Below, piece after piece: positions 1 through 14,689 of a stretch of 64,000 nt of DNA (position 1 is its first letter; each line of letters begins with the position of its first letter). The stretch is from positions 682,001-746,000 of the forward strand of contig SMMW01000077.1 of assembly GCA_004794655.1 (NCBI GenBank), given 5' to 3'. The notes under the pieces were generated by a model that searched no databases, was not told the DNA's origin, and saw only the letters and a program-made list of their open reading frames with translations. Made by a program: the position numbers and the translations under genes. This DNA comes from Marisa cornuarietis (Eukaryota; Mollusca; Gastropoda; Architaenioglossa; Ampullariidae).

Positions 1-1111
1 AGTGCATGCCGCCCCTTTAAGACCTGCTCCTTCATGTACTTTTGTCAGAAATCCAAGTGACATTAAAAGAAAAAAGTGTGAATCTAACCTTTCAGTGGAA
101 ATTAGCGGAAACAATTAAAATAGTTTCCACGTGTAGCTATTTCCATCAGTTGCTGTGATTGCTAACAGCCGAGTGTTCCAGAGAGGAGGAGGAGGAGGAA
201 CACTGGACACTCTCAGACCCAGCCTGCGATCGTGTCTACCCGATATCCTTTTTGTGAGTTGGCGAACACCGCGCGCCTGCAGATTCCGTGTGGATTGGTT
301 TGATCCTCCCACCTCAGCCAATGCCTTCTCGCCTGACGTGGCGCTGTGGCCGGGATGTTTGCCGTCCTGCTGTCGCATGCACCAGGCCCCACTCGGCGTC
401 GTCTGGCCAGTGCGTGCACCTCAACATGGAGGCACTGAAGGAGAACCCCGGACGTTGAGATCTTGGTCCCCCTCCCCGTGCCACTCGCCCTCGTAACCTT
501 CGCCGAGCGAGTGTCTCCTCCAGCTTGGTGGAGAAGACCGCAGAACCACTTGGGGTGCCTGGGCAAAGCCTCGGGAGTCGCCAAGGGTGAAGACCCAAGC
601 TGGCGGGGGTGGGGGGGGGATGTGATCCTTATCGGCTACTCCAAGGGCCTTCGCCTGGCACGCGAACCCGCCAGAGACGGCGCTAAAACAATTAAGAGAC
701 AGGAGGCCACGAGGCCCAGGGTGCGCAGTTCCCTCACTTGTGGGGTTGAGGGGGGGGGGGACGACCAATGCAGACTCACTACCCACGTGGAGGTCATAGC
801 CCTGCTTGTTGATGTACAAGATTTGAAAAGCCATTTGGATGTGAACCTGAGAATGCGCCATAAATCAGGCTGTCGCTGGTGGAGCTTACGCACGCTGGCT
901 GTTAGTTAAAGCGACACAAGATTAAAGAACATCAGGTGGGGAGCCACCTCATTGTATGTATCAGTCCTGAGCTCCGGGTAGACCCCAGCCACGAACAGTC
1001 TACGTGTCAGGGTTAGACCTGGATGGCTTCGGTGGGTGTCCCGGGGAGTGCCGATTCACCATCAGGGGGTAACCCGCTTGTAAACTAAAAACAACGTGTA
1101 CTTTGAAGTGT

Positions 1112-1128
1112 GGGGGTGGGGGTGGGGG
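1112..1128 (+). other. G-run cluster, possible G-quadruplex
   Basis: Three runs of five G are separated by single T residues, and further GG pairs follow. Three long runs can supply four G-tracts, so an intramolecular quadruplex is plausible. The function is unknown. Confidence 0.5.
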
Positions 1129-1644
1129 AGAAGCTGGAGAGCACGCCTGTGATTGACAGGAAACGTTGGGGGCAAATAACCTTGCGCTTTTTTTGGTCCG
1201 CCTTCTTCAGGACACAAGCTTCTTGGGGACTTCTGACACACCGGGCACTGAGCAGATAAAGGTGAATGGCTTAAGCCCCGTGTTCCGTCTGGAACAAACA
1301 TCATCCATAAGCTAGAGATGATGTGTTCCTGACTGGAGAGGCAGCGGTCCACTTGTCCTCAACAAAGCTCGAGCTGCCAACGTTTTGTTGTGTTCCTCTC
1401 ACACCGGGGGCTCGTGCTGTTGGGGGCTGTGTTCTTGTGTTTGTGACGACTCGGTCGTTAGTACGGATTATCGTTGTCACCCGTCAACCTACAACCACAC
1501 AAGTAAGTTTTTTTTTCTTTTAAATTTATGCTTTTCTCTTTTCTCTCTGCTTCCGCCTTGCGGTTATTTGCAAGTCTGATAAGCTCGTATCACTGAAGAA
1601 GCGAGTGTTATGGAAATCTGTTTTGACGGGTATTTCTCTTCCAC

Positions 1645-1735
1645 TTCTGTTCTCTCTCTCTCTCGCTCTCTTATATATATATATAAATATTATAGTGTTC
1701 TTTTTTTCTTTCTCTCTCGCTCGCTCTCAATCGCT
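1645..1735 (+). repeat. (TC)n and (TA)n low-complexity DNA
   Basis: Runs of TC/CGCTC and a short TATATATATA block alternate with T-rich sequence. It is a simple-sequence patch with no sign of function. Confidence 0.7.
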
Positions 1736-2183
1736 CGCTCACTTTTTCCTCAACTATTTTCCACTTTCTCTCTTTTTCTCCCTCGTAGACAGTACTGCGA
1801 AAATATTATGCTGTTTATTTATTTTCCACCTTACACACCCTTGCGCTCTTAAACTTCTGCTTTGTTTTTGTTTTTCTTTGCAACGAATTTTTTTTTGAGA
1901 CCCTCACTGTTTTTTAAACATCCACAAATAAAACTGTCACAAAAACTGCAGCTCAATACCTCGCCACGCACTCAACAAGAAATCAGACGAAATCCTGAAA
2001 AGAGAAGTCATTTTGTCACAACGAGAAAATTTTTTTTTCTACAAATATCTTGTGAAATCGATGAATGTATCCAGCGATTTTCGCCAGCAAGTGGCCGGTT
2101 ATTTGGCAGTAAAACACTGGGAATAATTAGATTGCTCGGCAAACTCTACAAAGCTCGTGCGCCCTCGTGTAGTTCTTAGAGAC

Positions 2184-2208
2184 GGGAGGAGGAGGAGGAG
2201 GAGGGGGT
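2184..2208 (+). repeat. (GGA)n microsatellite
   Basis: Six or so GGA triplets run into a G tract. On the minus strand they read as proline codons in a chance ORF. Confidence 0.7.
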
Positions 2209-3370
2209 GAGTTTCTGCAAATCTTTGGGCAGCAAATCTTAGACACCATCTCTTCCAGGACTTTTATTGGATTTTTTAATCTATTGCTGTGTAGGGGTTT
2301 ATTTAGGAGGGAAGGGGCCGGGGGTGCGCGGTGCGTGCGAGGAGATCGCACTTTACGGGTGCCCCCCTCCCCACCCAAAAAAAGACAAAGCAAGAATCAT
2401 AAATCAACTGTTCAGTAATAAATCATATCTAGAAAGGTTTCTTATTTATCAAGATGTGAATTATCGCTGCTAACACTATTAAATATAATATTTATTTTTT
2501 ATATTCTCGTACTAATTTTTTTGTTGTTGCTTAGGCCCCAACAACATTTTTGAAAAAAGAATTTCTCCATTCGCATTACACCATTTTTTTTAAAAATTGA
2601 ATTCGAATTCTTTCGGGGTGGGAGTTGGGTGAAAAGGGAAGCAGCAGCAAGAGCATGGGGGCTAGTTGTGGACGATACACTGGAGGTAGATGTAGACATT
2701 TGTGATGTTTAACACAGTTCTGGTGACTAGAATATCAAACAAGACCCGTTTCCTAGGTAACGCTGTTTGTTGTTTACTTGTAGCGATGTTGTCTCCTGTC
2801 ATGGCTAACGGCCCTCCATCAGCGATGTTGAAGACAACAACTGAAACTTAGAAATCGAATTGAACAGCGAGTTATTTTTATAATGCATTTCAAAACATTT
2901 TCTTCACATAATCGGAGACTTTACAAACATGTTCTGCACAAAATAGATACAAGATATCTGTACTCATGTATGGCGACACCCAGACACCCAATATATCAAC
3001 TGACTTTATTTGTGACACAACATTATCCACAATACAAACACACAGACCATGCCCACATCACAACAAAGTACAGTTTCAGGGCAAAAATAAAAAAGAGCAG
3101 CTCCACACTGTCTCAACATTCTTACAGACAATTAACAAAACTCACCTCTTCCTTGAGCATTTCTCCTAACACAGTCCGCACAATGCTCGTCCTTCTTAAC
3201 CCCGCCCCCTTCCCTCTTGTTACTTTACCCATCTTTCTCGCAGAATCACTATATTTCTCTGTTCCTGTTACTTGATGCCTTTTAATGTTTTCTGTTTCGT
3301 CAGTACTGTCGTTTTCTTTCGTCCCCTTTGTTCTGTGTCTACTTAGTCCACGTCTCTTCCTCGTTTTAAG

Positions 3371-3434
3371 CGCTAAGAGCATGCTCTCTATGAGTGTGAA
3401 TATGCGCTATACAAATCTTCACTATTATTAAATC
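3371..3434 (+). mobile_element. Retroposon 3' tail copy 1
   Basis: The stretch carries the core GAGCATGCTCTCTATGAG, then a GCGCTATACAAATCTTC motif and an ATTATTA tail. A close copy in the opposite orientation lies at 38765-38827, where target-site duplication shows that it moved as an insert. Two dispersed copies with a common 3' A/T-rich end fit a SINE or LINE 3' end. The 5' extent of this copy cannot be set. The family assignment is inference. Confidence 0.55.
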
Positions 3435-3737
3435 ATTGCTCAGTTCAGTTTCAGGCAAAAACTTGTTCGTACGCCGCAAATATCACAAAATGTTATCAGT
3501 CACAATATGTCTGATGACCCCAGGGTCACATAGCCACCTACAACCTTCCATCTCTACTCCTTCGGGATTCTGGACATTTTCATTCTGCAAGGTAGTGATT
3601 GTCTGACAGTCAACTTCAAATCAATTCTGTTACTTGACGGGTTGATGAAGGCGCCTGGAAATAACTTTGACAAGTGTAAGAGTGTAACGTTTGTCACGTA
3701 ATGTAATCATTGAGGTGTGTACACCTGTAACCTCCAT

Positions 3738-3769
<32 letters not shown>

Positions 3770-3898
3770 TCTTTCTCTCTCACAGTCTCTCACACACACT
3801 CTTTCTCTCTCACACACTCACACGCACTCACACACACACACACGCACTCACACACACACACACACACACTCACACACACACACACTCACACACGCACT
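3738..3898 (+). repeat. (CT)n/(CA)n compound microsatellite
   Basis: CT runs alternate with CA runs, with interruptions such as CACGCACT. The histidine/threonine ORFs in this stretch are microsatellite artefacts. Confidence 0.95.
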
Positions 3899-4520
3899 AA
3901 CGAGGTGGGTCCCACAGACTGACTGACACATGTGTGTCTGTGTGGAGTTGAGGGTATTCCCTGCCCTCATCATCTCTGTTGCTTTCGCCGGACTCATCGC
4001 CGTTATTGTTGACGAGGGCGGCTTGTCACTGTCACAACTGTCACGACTGTCACAACTCGCTGCATCGGCCCGCCACTGGTTGGGGCGGGGCGGCGGGGAT
4101 TAGAGATGTTAGCGGGAGGGTCTACAGCAGTCTGTGCTACACAAGCAGACTTTATTAGTAATAATAAACTGCTTAATTTAATATTTTAATTGAATGGTCA
4201 GATATCTCACTTACCCAACATTGCAATTATCGTGTTGTCGTATGTAAGTACAAACTATTGTCAAAGTTGTGTGGCAGGGACAAGAAGCTCGACAAGCAGC
4301 CATAGTTGTCTGGGGTCCACCTACTGCAACTCTACTGGGCGGAGCAAGAGGCGGGGCTACTGGCGGTTAATTGTCAAACTAATAACACGCTTAAAGATGA
4401 TAACATTCAATCGCCAGGTGACAAAGTAACAATAACATAGAATAATCGCCTCTTTCTATCCACTTGTCAAGAAAATGTTCTTCCCTTTATTCCTAATATC
4501 CTTCAAAAGAAAATATTATG

Positions 4521-4521
<1 letters not shown>
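3899..4521. other. Unannotated, no gene seen
   Basis: No recognisable coding or RNA feature. A short direct repeat of a TGTCAC-AACTG type motif lies at about 4026-4060 and a GC-rich patch at about 4080-4100. Confidence 0.6.
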
Positions 4522-4585
<64 letters not shown>

Positions 4586-4607
4586 TTGGGGTGTGAGTTG
4601 GCGTTTG

Positions 4608-4638
<31 letters not shown>

Positions 4639-4639
4639 G
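4522..4639 (+). repeat. (TG)n and (TTG)n microsatellites
   Basis: About 31 TG dinucleotides (4522-4583) are followed, after a short spacer, by about ten TTG triplets (4610-4639). The Val/Cys and Leu ORF here comes from the repeat. Confidence 0.97.
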
Positions 4640-5123
4640 AGGCTTTGGTCCATTATATATCAGCCGACGTTATAAGCCGTCAAAACAAGTGGTTGTGTGG
4701 CGGGTGAGATGAGATCGGTCAACATACAGGACGTGCAGCAGTTCACGGCAGCCGAGCCGTACATTGAATTACGTGAATTTTACGTGCTTCTTACGTCACC
4801 TGCTTGAAGTCTTCGTGTAGATGTCAACCATTTGCCATTATTTTTGTTACAACCATCCTGTCTCTCTCGCTCGCTCGCTCACTCTCTCTCTCACACCAAA
4901 AATATATATATATATAGATGTATATAGTTATGATCATATTCTACAGATATATGTGATCACTCTTGTATGTAATTATATATAAGTGAGATAATTTTCTACA
5001 GATGTATCTGATTGTGATTATCCTTATAGGATAGCGAGTATCCTCTATGGATATATCGATAATTATTCTTTACAGATAAATGTGGCTTGCGTTTATCCAC
5101 TAAGGTTATGTATGTGTCCATGT
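4640..5123. other. Unannotated; TC/TA patch
   Basis: A (TC)n then (TA)n patch lies at about 4861-4917, followed by AT-rich sequence with imperfect copies of a TTCTACAGAT motif. No gene recognised. Confidence 0.6.
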
Positions 5124-5276
5124 CTACACATTCATCTGCATCCTCTGCTGGAAACAGACATTGTTCAGGTCGCAGGCGCTGTTCACTTTCAGGTAGAATT
5201 TCATGCAGCTGACCTCACACTGCACAGTCAGTCTGTATGGAGACTTACCTGTAAGAGTGCAGGTGATCACAGGTTG
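5124..5276 (-). CDS. Candidate Cys-rich coding segment (partial)
   Basis: Read on the minus strand this gives about 50 codons ending in TAG. The peptide has five cysteines and a balanced, extracellular-looking composition (for example ITCTLTGKSPYRLTVQCEVSC, near the start, then YLKVNSACDLNNVC). The in-frame stop at 5277-5279 forces a 5' boundary there, and its AG could serve as a splice acceptor, although the upstream polypyrimidine tract is poor. I do not recognise the family with certainty. An Ig-like or other secreted Cys-rich domain is a guess. A length of 51 codons is not significant by itself, so this is only a candidate last exon or exon relic. Confidence 0.22.
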   Translation of the reverse strand, partial: QPVITCTLTGKSPYRLTVQCEVSCMKFYLKVNSACDLNNVCFQQRMQMNV

Positions 5277-5880
5277 CTAGCAACTTCTCACCCGTCAACA
5301 CCTGCGGCTCTCACAGGTTTATGTGATATATCCACCCACAGGTAAAAATAGATGGTCGTCGTTGATACAGTGTGAATTATTATTGATAAATACCTGTACA
5401 TTAAGTACGATAACTCATAAATAACTGCAATTATTGTTTGCAGAGACACTATGATAATAGGAACATCCGTTGAATGTGAAAACATTATGTGAGTTAATTA
5501 ATAAATGACCACCTCCATTAAAACGTTGACCGTTTCCAAGATAAATTAAAATTGTTAATTAGCTTTACGAGTAAAACATAATTATCAACCCTGCTTCTAA
5601 GTAAGTCACTATGGTCAAGTTGTTCTCAAGAGTTCATGCTATGAACAAGATGTCGTCCAGTTGCCAGGTGCTGCCAGGTATCCCAAGGAAGCTGTGCACT
5701 ACCCTGCCACCCCATACAGTACTTAACGGCCCCATCTTTGGGGAGCCAACGACCCCATAGGGTACCCAGCTACACCAAGGGATCTTTAAATAATCGACAA
5801 ATAGAAGAAGTGGGGGGACTCCAAATGATGACATTTATTTATTCATACATTCATCCCTTGACCAGGTGACGAACGGTGAT
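5277..5880. other. Unannotated, no gene seen
   Basis: Moderately AT-rich DNA with no repeat structure or coding similarity that I can support. Confidence 0.6.
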
Positions 5881-5907
5881 GCTGGTCCTCCAATATTCGT
5901 CGTCGGG

Positions 5908-5931
5908 GGGGGGGGGAGGGGAGGTGGAGGG
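5908..5931 (+). other. G-run cluster, possible G-quadruplex
   Basis: A long uninterrupted G run is followed by GGGG, GG and GGG blocks with one-base spacers. This is a good quadruplex-forming candidate and a likely slippage site. It lies just downstream of the LINE remnant on the opposite strand. Confidence 0.5.
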
Positions 5932-5939
5932 AAACAACA

Positions 5940-6190
5940 GGAGAATAGTAGCTACCAGAGCCGCCAGTTCCGTCTGTCAGGCGATAGTCAACAAGCCCTG
6001 CATGCTTCATGTTTGCAAGCCAGTCCTCCCTCCCTTTGTCCACCTCGGCGTCTGTTCCCCCCCCCCCGTCCGCCCAACATCCCCGACTCAAAGGTACCCC
6101 TAAAGACTTGAGACAGAGTGTCGTGCCGGGTCACATGACCCAACCAGATCAGCTTGTGTCATTGTTGCGAGAAGGGATTTCTGTTGTTGT
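5940..6190 (-). mobile_element. LINE remnant, ORF2 C-terminal region
   Basis: On the minus strand 6155 downward reads KLIWLGHVTRHDTLS, followed by a TFESG-type segment. This matches the conserved 'W-F/Y-GHVTRHDTLS' block after the reverse transcriptase of RTE-like non-LTR retrotransposons that are common in molluscs. Just upstream a different frame gives SLLATM, the normal preceding block. Downstream a third frame gives DRRNWR, the usual C-terminal motif. The family match is from knowledge of the motif. The frame changes show that the copy is dead. The same family appears at 23.4-23.7 kb and 56.7-58.3 kb, also on the minus strand. Confidence 0.75.
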
Positions 6191-6409
6191 TTGGTTTGAT
6201 ATTCCCTGCACGAGATTCAAAGGAGGCTCCTGGGGAACGTGTTCTTGAATGTCTGCATTTTCATGGTTCACGAGCCTCTCACCCGATGGTAACACAGGTG
6301 TCCAAAAAAAAAAAATGTTGAAGAGTATCATCGACAGGGACACCCTTGACCGACGTCCACTGCTGTGTGAAAGAAAGCTGCCATGTGGTTACCAGGGGCA
6401 CTGCGCTCC

Positions 6410-6515
6410 TTGAGTTCTTGTAGACAGATTCCATGACTTGAACTACCCCCCACCCCCTTCTGTTGAGTTCTTGTAGACAGATTTCATGACTTGAACTAAC
6501 CCCCCCCCCACTTGT
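6410..6515 (+). repeat. 53-bp tandem duplication
   Basis: Two copies of a 53-bp unit begin with TTGAGTTCTTGTAGACAG and end in a C-rich tract. A truncated third start (GAGTTCTGTG) follows. The C tract differs in length between copies. Confidence 0.9.
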
Positions 6516-7790
6516 GCTGAGTTCTGTGTCGCCGCCTTGAAGTAGAGGGGGTTACATATGATTGCTTTATACACTGACAAGTCTGGAACACATGTACCCC
6601 CCTCAGTATGTCGGCGCCTTGGTATTACACTCATTACTAGCCATACCTCAGTCTCTATTGATATAACTACAAACAGGTTTGTTGACATAACAAAGACACT
6701 TGGTCCTCTCCTTATAATTTCTGACACTTGTCCAACCGCTTGGTGAATGTTGGGGGCTAATCACAAAAGCTGGTCGGATGGCTGTAGGTCGGGTGCACTG
6801 GGTCACCTCTGGAGACTTGAGGAGATCCGCAGAGACAGGGTGAGACCCTAAGGGTGTGACAGTCTGCGACAAGCTGCTGACGACTGCGTGACAGGTCACA
6901 CGATAAGCCTGTCACGAGGCTCTTGCTCGTCGCCCCAGACGCTATCTCAGTCAATCACACAACGTCACGTGACGTGCTGACATTCATGCGGCCATCTTGT
7001 ACAACATCTCCTGGCATTAACTCCCCTTGTTTCTCTTTTGTTTCTTTCTTATTTGTCTTATTTGTCATTTTCTGTGTCTGAGACGAGGGGCCGACGGCAA
7101 AAAATGGACAGTTTTATTCGTTTTTTTCTGGACACAATTCATCTCCGGAAATGTCCTTCCTGCAGACAAGGCCTCGAATTGTCAAATATTATGATTGATT
7201 CGTGAGTTTCGCACACGTCATGTTTTATTTTCCGACTTGTCCTGTCTGCGAGGCATGTCAAAGTTTCAGTGTAATCTCTTCATAAGGTTCACAGTTCACC
7301 GCCGCCAATCTTGATTGTGGATCTCACCGGAAATACGGCTTGTAGGTGTCAGGCGTGTGACGACTGAGTAGTACTCACCCGACTGTTCACAAGTTCCTCT
7401 ACCAACTCACCACCCTTCCCCTTGCCTGTCACATAACCTGTCACTGTGGGCCCTGCTTGCCAACATCTTACCGACATCTTGCCAATATCTGTCTCGTTCA
7501 TCTGCGCCTGCAACTGCAACACTGAAGTCTTCGCTCTGGGACGATGTGGAGGGCGCATGCGAGGGGTCAGATGGTGACCTCTGATGGGGCAATATGACTT
7601 TCTGGTTTGGAGACAGCGAGGGGGTGGGGGGGGAACTCACACGAAATACAGTGACTATGGTGTCGTTAGTCTCTTCTTTTCCAACTACTAGTATTAGGCC
7701 TGCTAAGTACAACAGGACTTGGTGATCTCAAAGTTAGGTGTGTAAATCACACGCATGCATGTCCGCGATAATCATGTCGCGAGACTGTAT

Positions 7791-7792
<2 letters not shown>
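6516..7792. other. Unannotated, no gene seen
   Basis: No gene recognised. The only structured piece is the palindrome-rich cluster at 6963-6999, described separately. The rest is ordinary mixed-composition DNA. Confidence 0.55.
6963..6999. promoter_or_regulatory. Promoter-like motif cluster
   Basis: A perfect 14-bp palindrome ACGTCACGTGACGT is present at about 6962-6975 (overlapping CRE-like half sites and a CACGTG E-box). It is followed 12 bp later by GCGGCCATCTTG, the reverse complement of the YY1 consensus. These motifs typically sit together in metazoan housekeeping promoters. No transcript or first exon could be assigned, so the regulatory role is inference. Confidence 0.25.

Positions 7793-7886
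<94 letters not shown>
7793..7886 (+). repeat. (CA)n(TA)n microsatellite
   Basis: About 37 CA dinucleotides pass directly into about nine TA dinucleotides. This kind of compound repeat is prone to Z-DNA and cruciform formation. Confidence 0.98.
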
Positions 7887-8372
7887 CTCATTCTGACGAA
7901 AAGAACCGTAGATGCTGCCCCGTGAACTCCCCTGATGTAAAGATATCCCATGAAGGATACAAGCCAACCCGATGAACAGTGAATACGATCGACAGCCTGC
8001 GTTAGTCTCACCCCTCCCCCTCCCCCTCCCCATAACACTTCAGTAATAACCTGACATTTTGTACCAGACACACTTGATTATTGTGAGGAAACATGTCTGA
8101 CCTGTAATGTAACAGTCCCTACTGTAAGCAACTATTTCTGACCAGATAGGCTTCATTACTGTGACCAGTTATTTCTGACCCGGCAGCCTGTCTGTGATTA
8201 CTTCTGACCACACGCTGACAACGGCGACACCTGTCGTAAAGACTTTGGTAACAACTTCTAATTACAGTAGTTCTTAGTCACCAGTAAGGTATTGAAGCGT
8301 TGCGTTCATTACAGGTTAGCCAGTCTTACACAACAAATTATCAACACGGTATTAGTCCATGACTTGCACTGT
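7887..8372. other. Unannotated, no gene seen
   Basis: Loose recurring phrases such as TTTCTGACC occur around 8080-8220 but no regular period. No coding similarity. Confidence 0.6.
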
Positions 8373-8535
8373 GACTGTGTTAGACTGTGGTAGACTGTGA
8401 GACTGTGTTAGACTGTGGTAGACTGTGAGACTGTGTTAGACTGTGGTAGACTGTGAGACTGTGTTAGACTGTGGTAGACTGTGGTAGACTATGAGACTGT
8501 GAGACTGTGTTAGGTTGTGGTAGACTGTGTTAGAT
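8373..8535 (+). repeat. 28-bp minisatellite
   Basis: The unit is built from GACTGTGTTA, GACTGTGGTA and GACTGTGA and recurs every 28 bp (starts at 8373, 8401, 8429). It degrades toward 8535, giving about five to six copies. Confidence 0.95.
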
Positions 8536-8644
8536 ACCGATATTTATCACACGTGTTCCACATTTGAACGTTTTCACATCAGGGCCTTGGAATCACATGA
8601 AATACTCACTGTTGTCGTCACCCATCCCTTCCTCTGCTCTGTGT

Positions 8645-9190
8645 TTGCGTGTGTTTTGCGTGTGTTTTGTGTGCGTTTTTGTTGTATGTTTTGCGTGTGT
8701 TTTTGTTGTATGTTTTGCGTGTGTTTTGTTGTATGTTTTGCGTGTGTTTTTGTTGTATGTTTTGCGTGTGTTTTTGTTGTATGTTTTGCGTGTGTTTTGT
8801 GTGCGTTTTGTGTGTTTTTGTTGTATGTTTTGCGTGTGTTTTTGTTGTATGTTTTGTGTGTGTTTTTGTTGTATGTTTTGCGTCTGTTTTTGTTGTATGT
8901 TTTGCATGTGTTTTTGTTGTATGTTTTGCATGAGTTTTGTGTGTGTTTTTTGTGTGTTTTTGTTGTATGTTTTGCGTGTGTTTTTGTTGTATGTTTTGTG
9001 TGTGTTTTTGTTGTATGTTTTGCATGAGTTTTGTGTGTGTTTTGTGTGTGTTTTTGTTGTATGTTTTGCGTGTGTTTTGTGTGTGTTTTGTGTGTGTTTT
9101 TGTTGTATGTTTTGTTTGTGTTTTGCTGTGTGTTATGTGTGTGTTTTTGTTGTATGTTTTGCGTGTGTTTTGTGTGTGCTTGTGTGTGCG
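8645..9190 (+). repeat. 24-bp minisatellite, T/G-rich
   Basis: About 22 copies of a 24-bp unit combine TGTTTTGCGTG with TGTTTTTGTTGTA, with variants that lack the TTGTTGTA part. The plus strand is almost free of A and C. Because 24 is a multiple of three and the unit lacks stops in most frames, long repetitive ORFs appear on both strands (Cys/Val/Phe-rich on plus, Thr/Lys/Asn/Gln-rich on minus). I do not regard these as genes. Confidence 0.95.
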
Positions 9191-12215
<3,025 letters not shown>

Positions 12216-13030
12216 GGTCAAGAAGTCAGTGTAAAGAAGCTGTTGCATGACGGTTAATCACTCACTACACGCAAGTAAACACACTTTGTCAGTGTTGGTG
12301 GAAAAGCGCATGTAACCACAGACTGCACACAGCCACACAAACACCCGGGTAGGTGAAAAGATCTAGAAATTTATATTTTTATTAATTATTTTTTAAAACG
12401 TGTACTGACACTGTATGTGCAAACCAACACTGTGCTGTGTGCGGTAAATATAGTTGAGGGTGAATGTACAGTAACGATATATAAATATATATAAATATAT
12501 AAATATTATGGCTGGCGGGAGCCTGGAGCAGGTGTGGTACTAGAGACGATGAACCCTCTCTGTACACCAAAGAGTTGAAGGTGGGCGATGTTACCTCAAC
12601 ACAAGTCTCCAGTAAAACATCTCGAGATGAGCAACCGCTCTGTAGTCACGGATTGACTAAGCGAGCAGAGCGCCCTCTAGCGGGCGGAGGCTTCGTCGGC
12701 GCAGCCTTCACCTTGTAAACATGTTGACGGCGCTACCTCCGTGGCACGAGCATCTCGCCTGGAGAGTGAGTCGCTGTGGTCACATGTTTGTCACATTTTG
12801 GTCTGTCCTCTACACAGATGGTTGGTTGTACGGCTACAGTCTACAGCGACTGAGGAATATGGACCAGCCGACATGTTAGAGTAGACACGGTGGTCCATAA
12901 TGGTCATCTGTCTATCCACCCGTTCACTCAAGAAATCGACTGATGTTTGGATACTTATTTAGAAAAGAAAGTTCTTTTTCAACAGTTTTTCACTGTCTGT
13001 ATCGCTTGTCCTTTTCTCAAATTATATGCC
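12216..13030. other. Unannotated, no gene seen
   Basis: A TATAAATATATA patch lies at about 12477-12508 and a CpG-rich patch at about 12660-12770. No gene recognised. Confidence 0.6.
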
Positions 13031-13150
13031 ATAGCCATAGTCATCACCATAGCCTTCACTATAGCCATAGTCATCACCATAGCCTTCACTATAGCCATAG
13101 TCATCACCATAGCCTTCACTATAGCCATAGCCATAGTCATAGCCATAGTC
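13031..13150 (+). repeat. 30-bp minisatellite (CATAGC-based)
   Basis: Three exact 30-bp units (starts 13031, 13061, 13091) are made of CATAGC/CATAGT hexamers plus CATCAC and CTTCAC. A partial fourth unit made only of hexamers follows. The His/Ser ORF here is repeat-derived. Confidence 0.97.
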
Positions 13151-14072
13151 TAGTGACTGGAGAAACAGGTTTCCGCAGTGAAGGCGGATTGTTCACAAGG
13201 TGTAGCTAATCCTGTTTAGAAGAAAGGAAAAGCAGTTGAGATTTGCAGCCCCTAACACTAAGCACAGACTGGACCCCGCTTTGATTTCCTGAGGGGTGGG
13301 GGCCGAGGGGTGTCAATGTGGCCGCTTGCTCGGTACCTTTCTGTATGTTATGTGTAGGGGTGAGTCAACTATTTTGTTGGAAACACCTTGTCAAGGCAGA
13401 AGGGCCTCACCTCGCCAGGTACGTGTAGCGAGCACTGGCCGGGCGGGGGGTACTGGGGGAGGGGGAGGGTGCTGTCCAGGTGTGTGGAGTGTGCGGCTCA
13501 TCATATCTTGTCTTGGAGTGGTCCTTGAGGTGACTAGACTGAGTGCCGTTTGCAGTCACCCGGCGTTGACAAACTTCAGGCGGCCCTCCACCAACGCCGA
13601 GTGGCTTCGCGGACATTTCAACGATAACTGAGTTGTTTCCGAGCTCAGACTTTCTCTCCCCACATACACACAACCCCTACCTTCAAATAGGCAGACAGGC
13701 TTCATTCACTCGCATCTACACAGTTTATGTACCCGTAACACAAACACACGGGTGATGTTTTACTCAGCTGCATGCACACACAATTCTGTGCCATGAGCAA
13801 TAAGCTGAGAGTAAACTTCTTATTCTCGAGATTAATATTATCAGTATTTGTTTACATTTGTGTCAAACCGGAGAGCTGCAATAATTTAAATGTGTACATA
13901 GATATATGTAAGTAAATGTGTTATTAATACCCTCACTTGTGCCGTCTACTGTAGCAGTTCCTGGTGTACTTGGCTAGCAATCAGGTCAAACTGCCCTATT
14001 TTCACGATTATTTCAATCCACACGCTTATGTGTATATATATATATATACCCGCAACACTCGGACAGAGAGAG

Positions 14073-14108
<36 letters not shown>

Positions 14109-14655
14109 ATACCTATACAAGGTGCATTTTATAAAATTGATGTGAGCGCTAAGTTTGTCCTGATATTTTTGTCAAGTTTGTCTCGGACACAAAGACACCC
14201 GGGGTAGCAGTTACTCCTCCAGTAGCACGCAGCGAAAGATAACTCTCTGGTGTGTTGACAACACTGGCACGCCACCTAGGGCCTGACATGTTGTGACGGC
14301 AGGGGCACTTCCGGTTGCTACATGTCACGTGATGACCACAGTGTTTGCGTAGTAGCCTTATCTTCAGTTCATTGTCCATTAGTCATGATGGACTTTGACC
14401 CCGGCATTCAAGTCGAGTTCTAGAAGCTGTCAACAAGTGAAGAGGTCCTCACCAACCTTTCACAAGTTGCCAAATGTTTCACACAGGGTAGCTTACCTCT
14501 GGGGATTTTGTTTTGTCAAAGATAGATGATAAATCACATGATTATCGACTTGAAAATGATTATGAGTGAGGTCGTGAGTGTGGCTGTCCACACGCGAACA
14601 TGTGTAAAATATTGATGAGATACAAGTGTGTGCGCGCCCGTGTGTGTTTGTGTGT
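13151..14655. other. Unannotated; small microsatellites
   Basis: Contains a (TA)n block at about 14033-14048 and a (TG)n block at about 14077-14102. A promoter-like motif pair at 14307-14332 is listed separately. No gene recognised. Confidence 0.6.
14307..14332. promoter_or_regulatory. ETS site plus TCACGTGA palindrome
   Basis: ACTTCCGGTT (14307-14316), a strong ETS consensus, lies 8 bp from TCACGTGA (14325-14332). A minus-strand ORF starts 45 bp away on the ETS-sense strand but is not recognisable. The promoter role is inference. Confidence 0.25.
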
Positions 14656-14689
14656 GGGTGGGTGGGTGGGCGGGTGGGATTGGGTGGAG
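14656..14689 (+). other. Strong G-quadruplex motif
   Basis: Six GGG runs follow one another, the first five linkers being single bases (GGGTGGGTGGGTGGGCGGG at the start), with two more GG/GGG runs downstream. Single-base loops make this one of the most stable predicted quadruplex types. A (TG)n-like stretch precedes it. Confidence 0.75.

Larger units (their letters stand above)
1..3370. other. Unannotated, no gene seen
   Basis: I recognise no gene or family here. The first 1.2 kb is GC-richer with several G runs. The part from about 1500 to 1900 is pyrimidine-rich on the plus strand, including a (TC)n/(TA)n patch. From 1900 to 3370 the DNA is AT-richer and unremarkable. The ORFs here are short, low in complexity and overlap on both strands, as expected for non-coding DNA. 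Confidence 0.6.
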
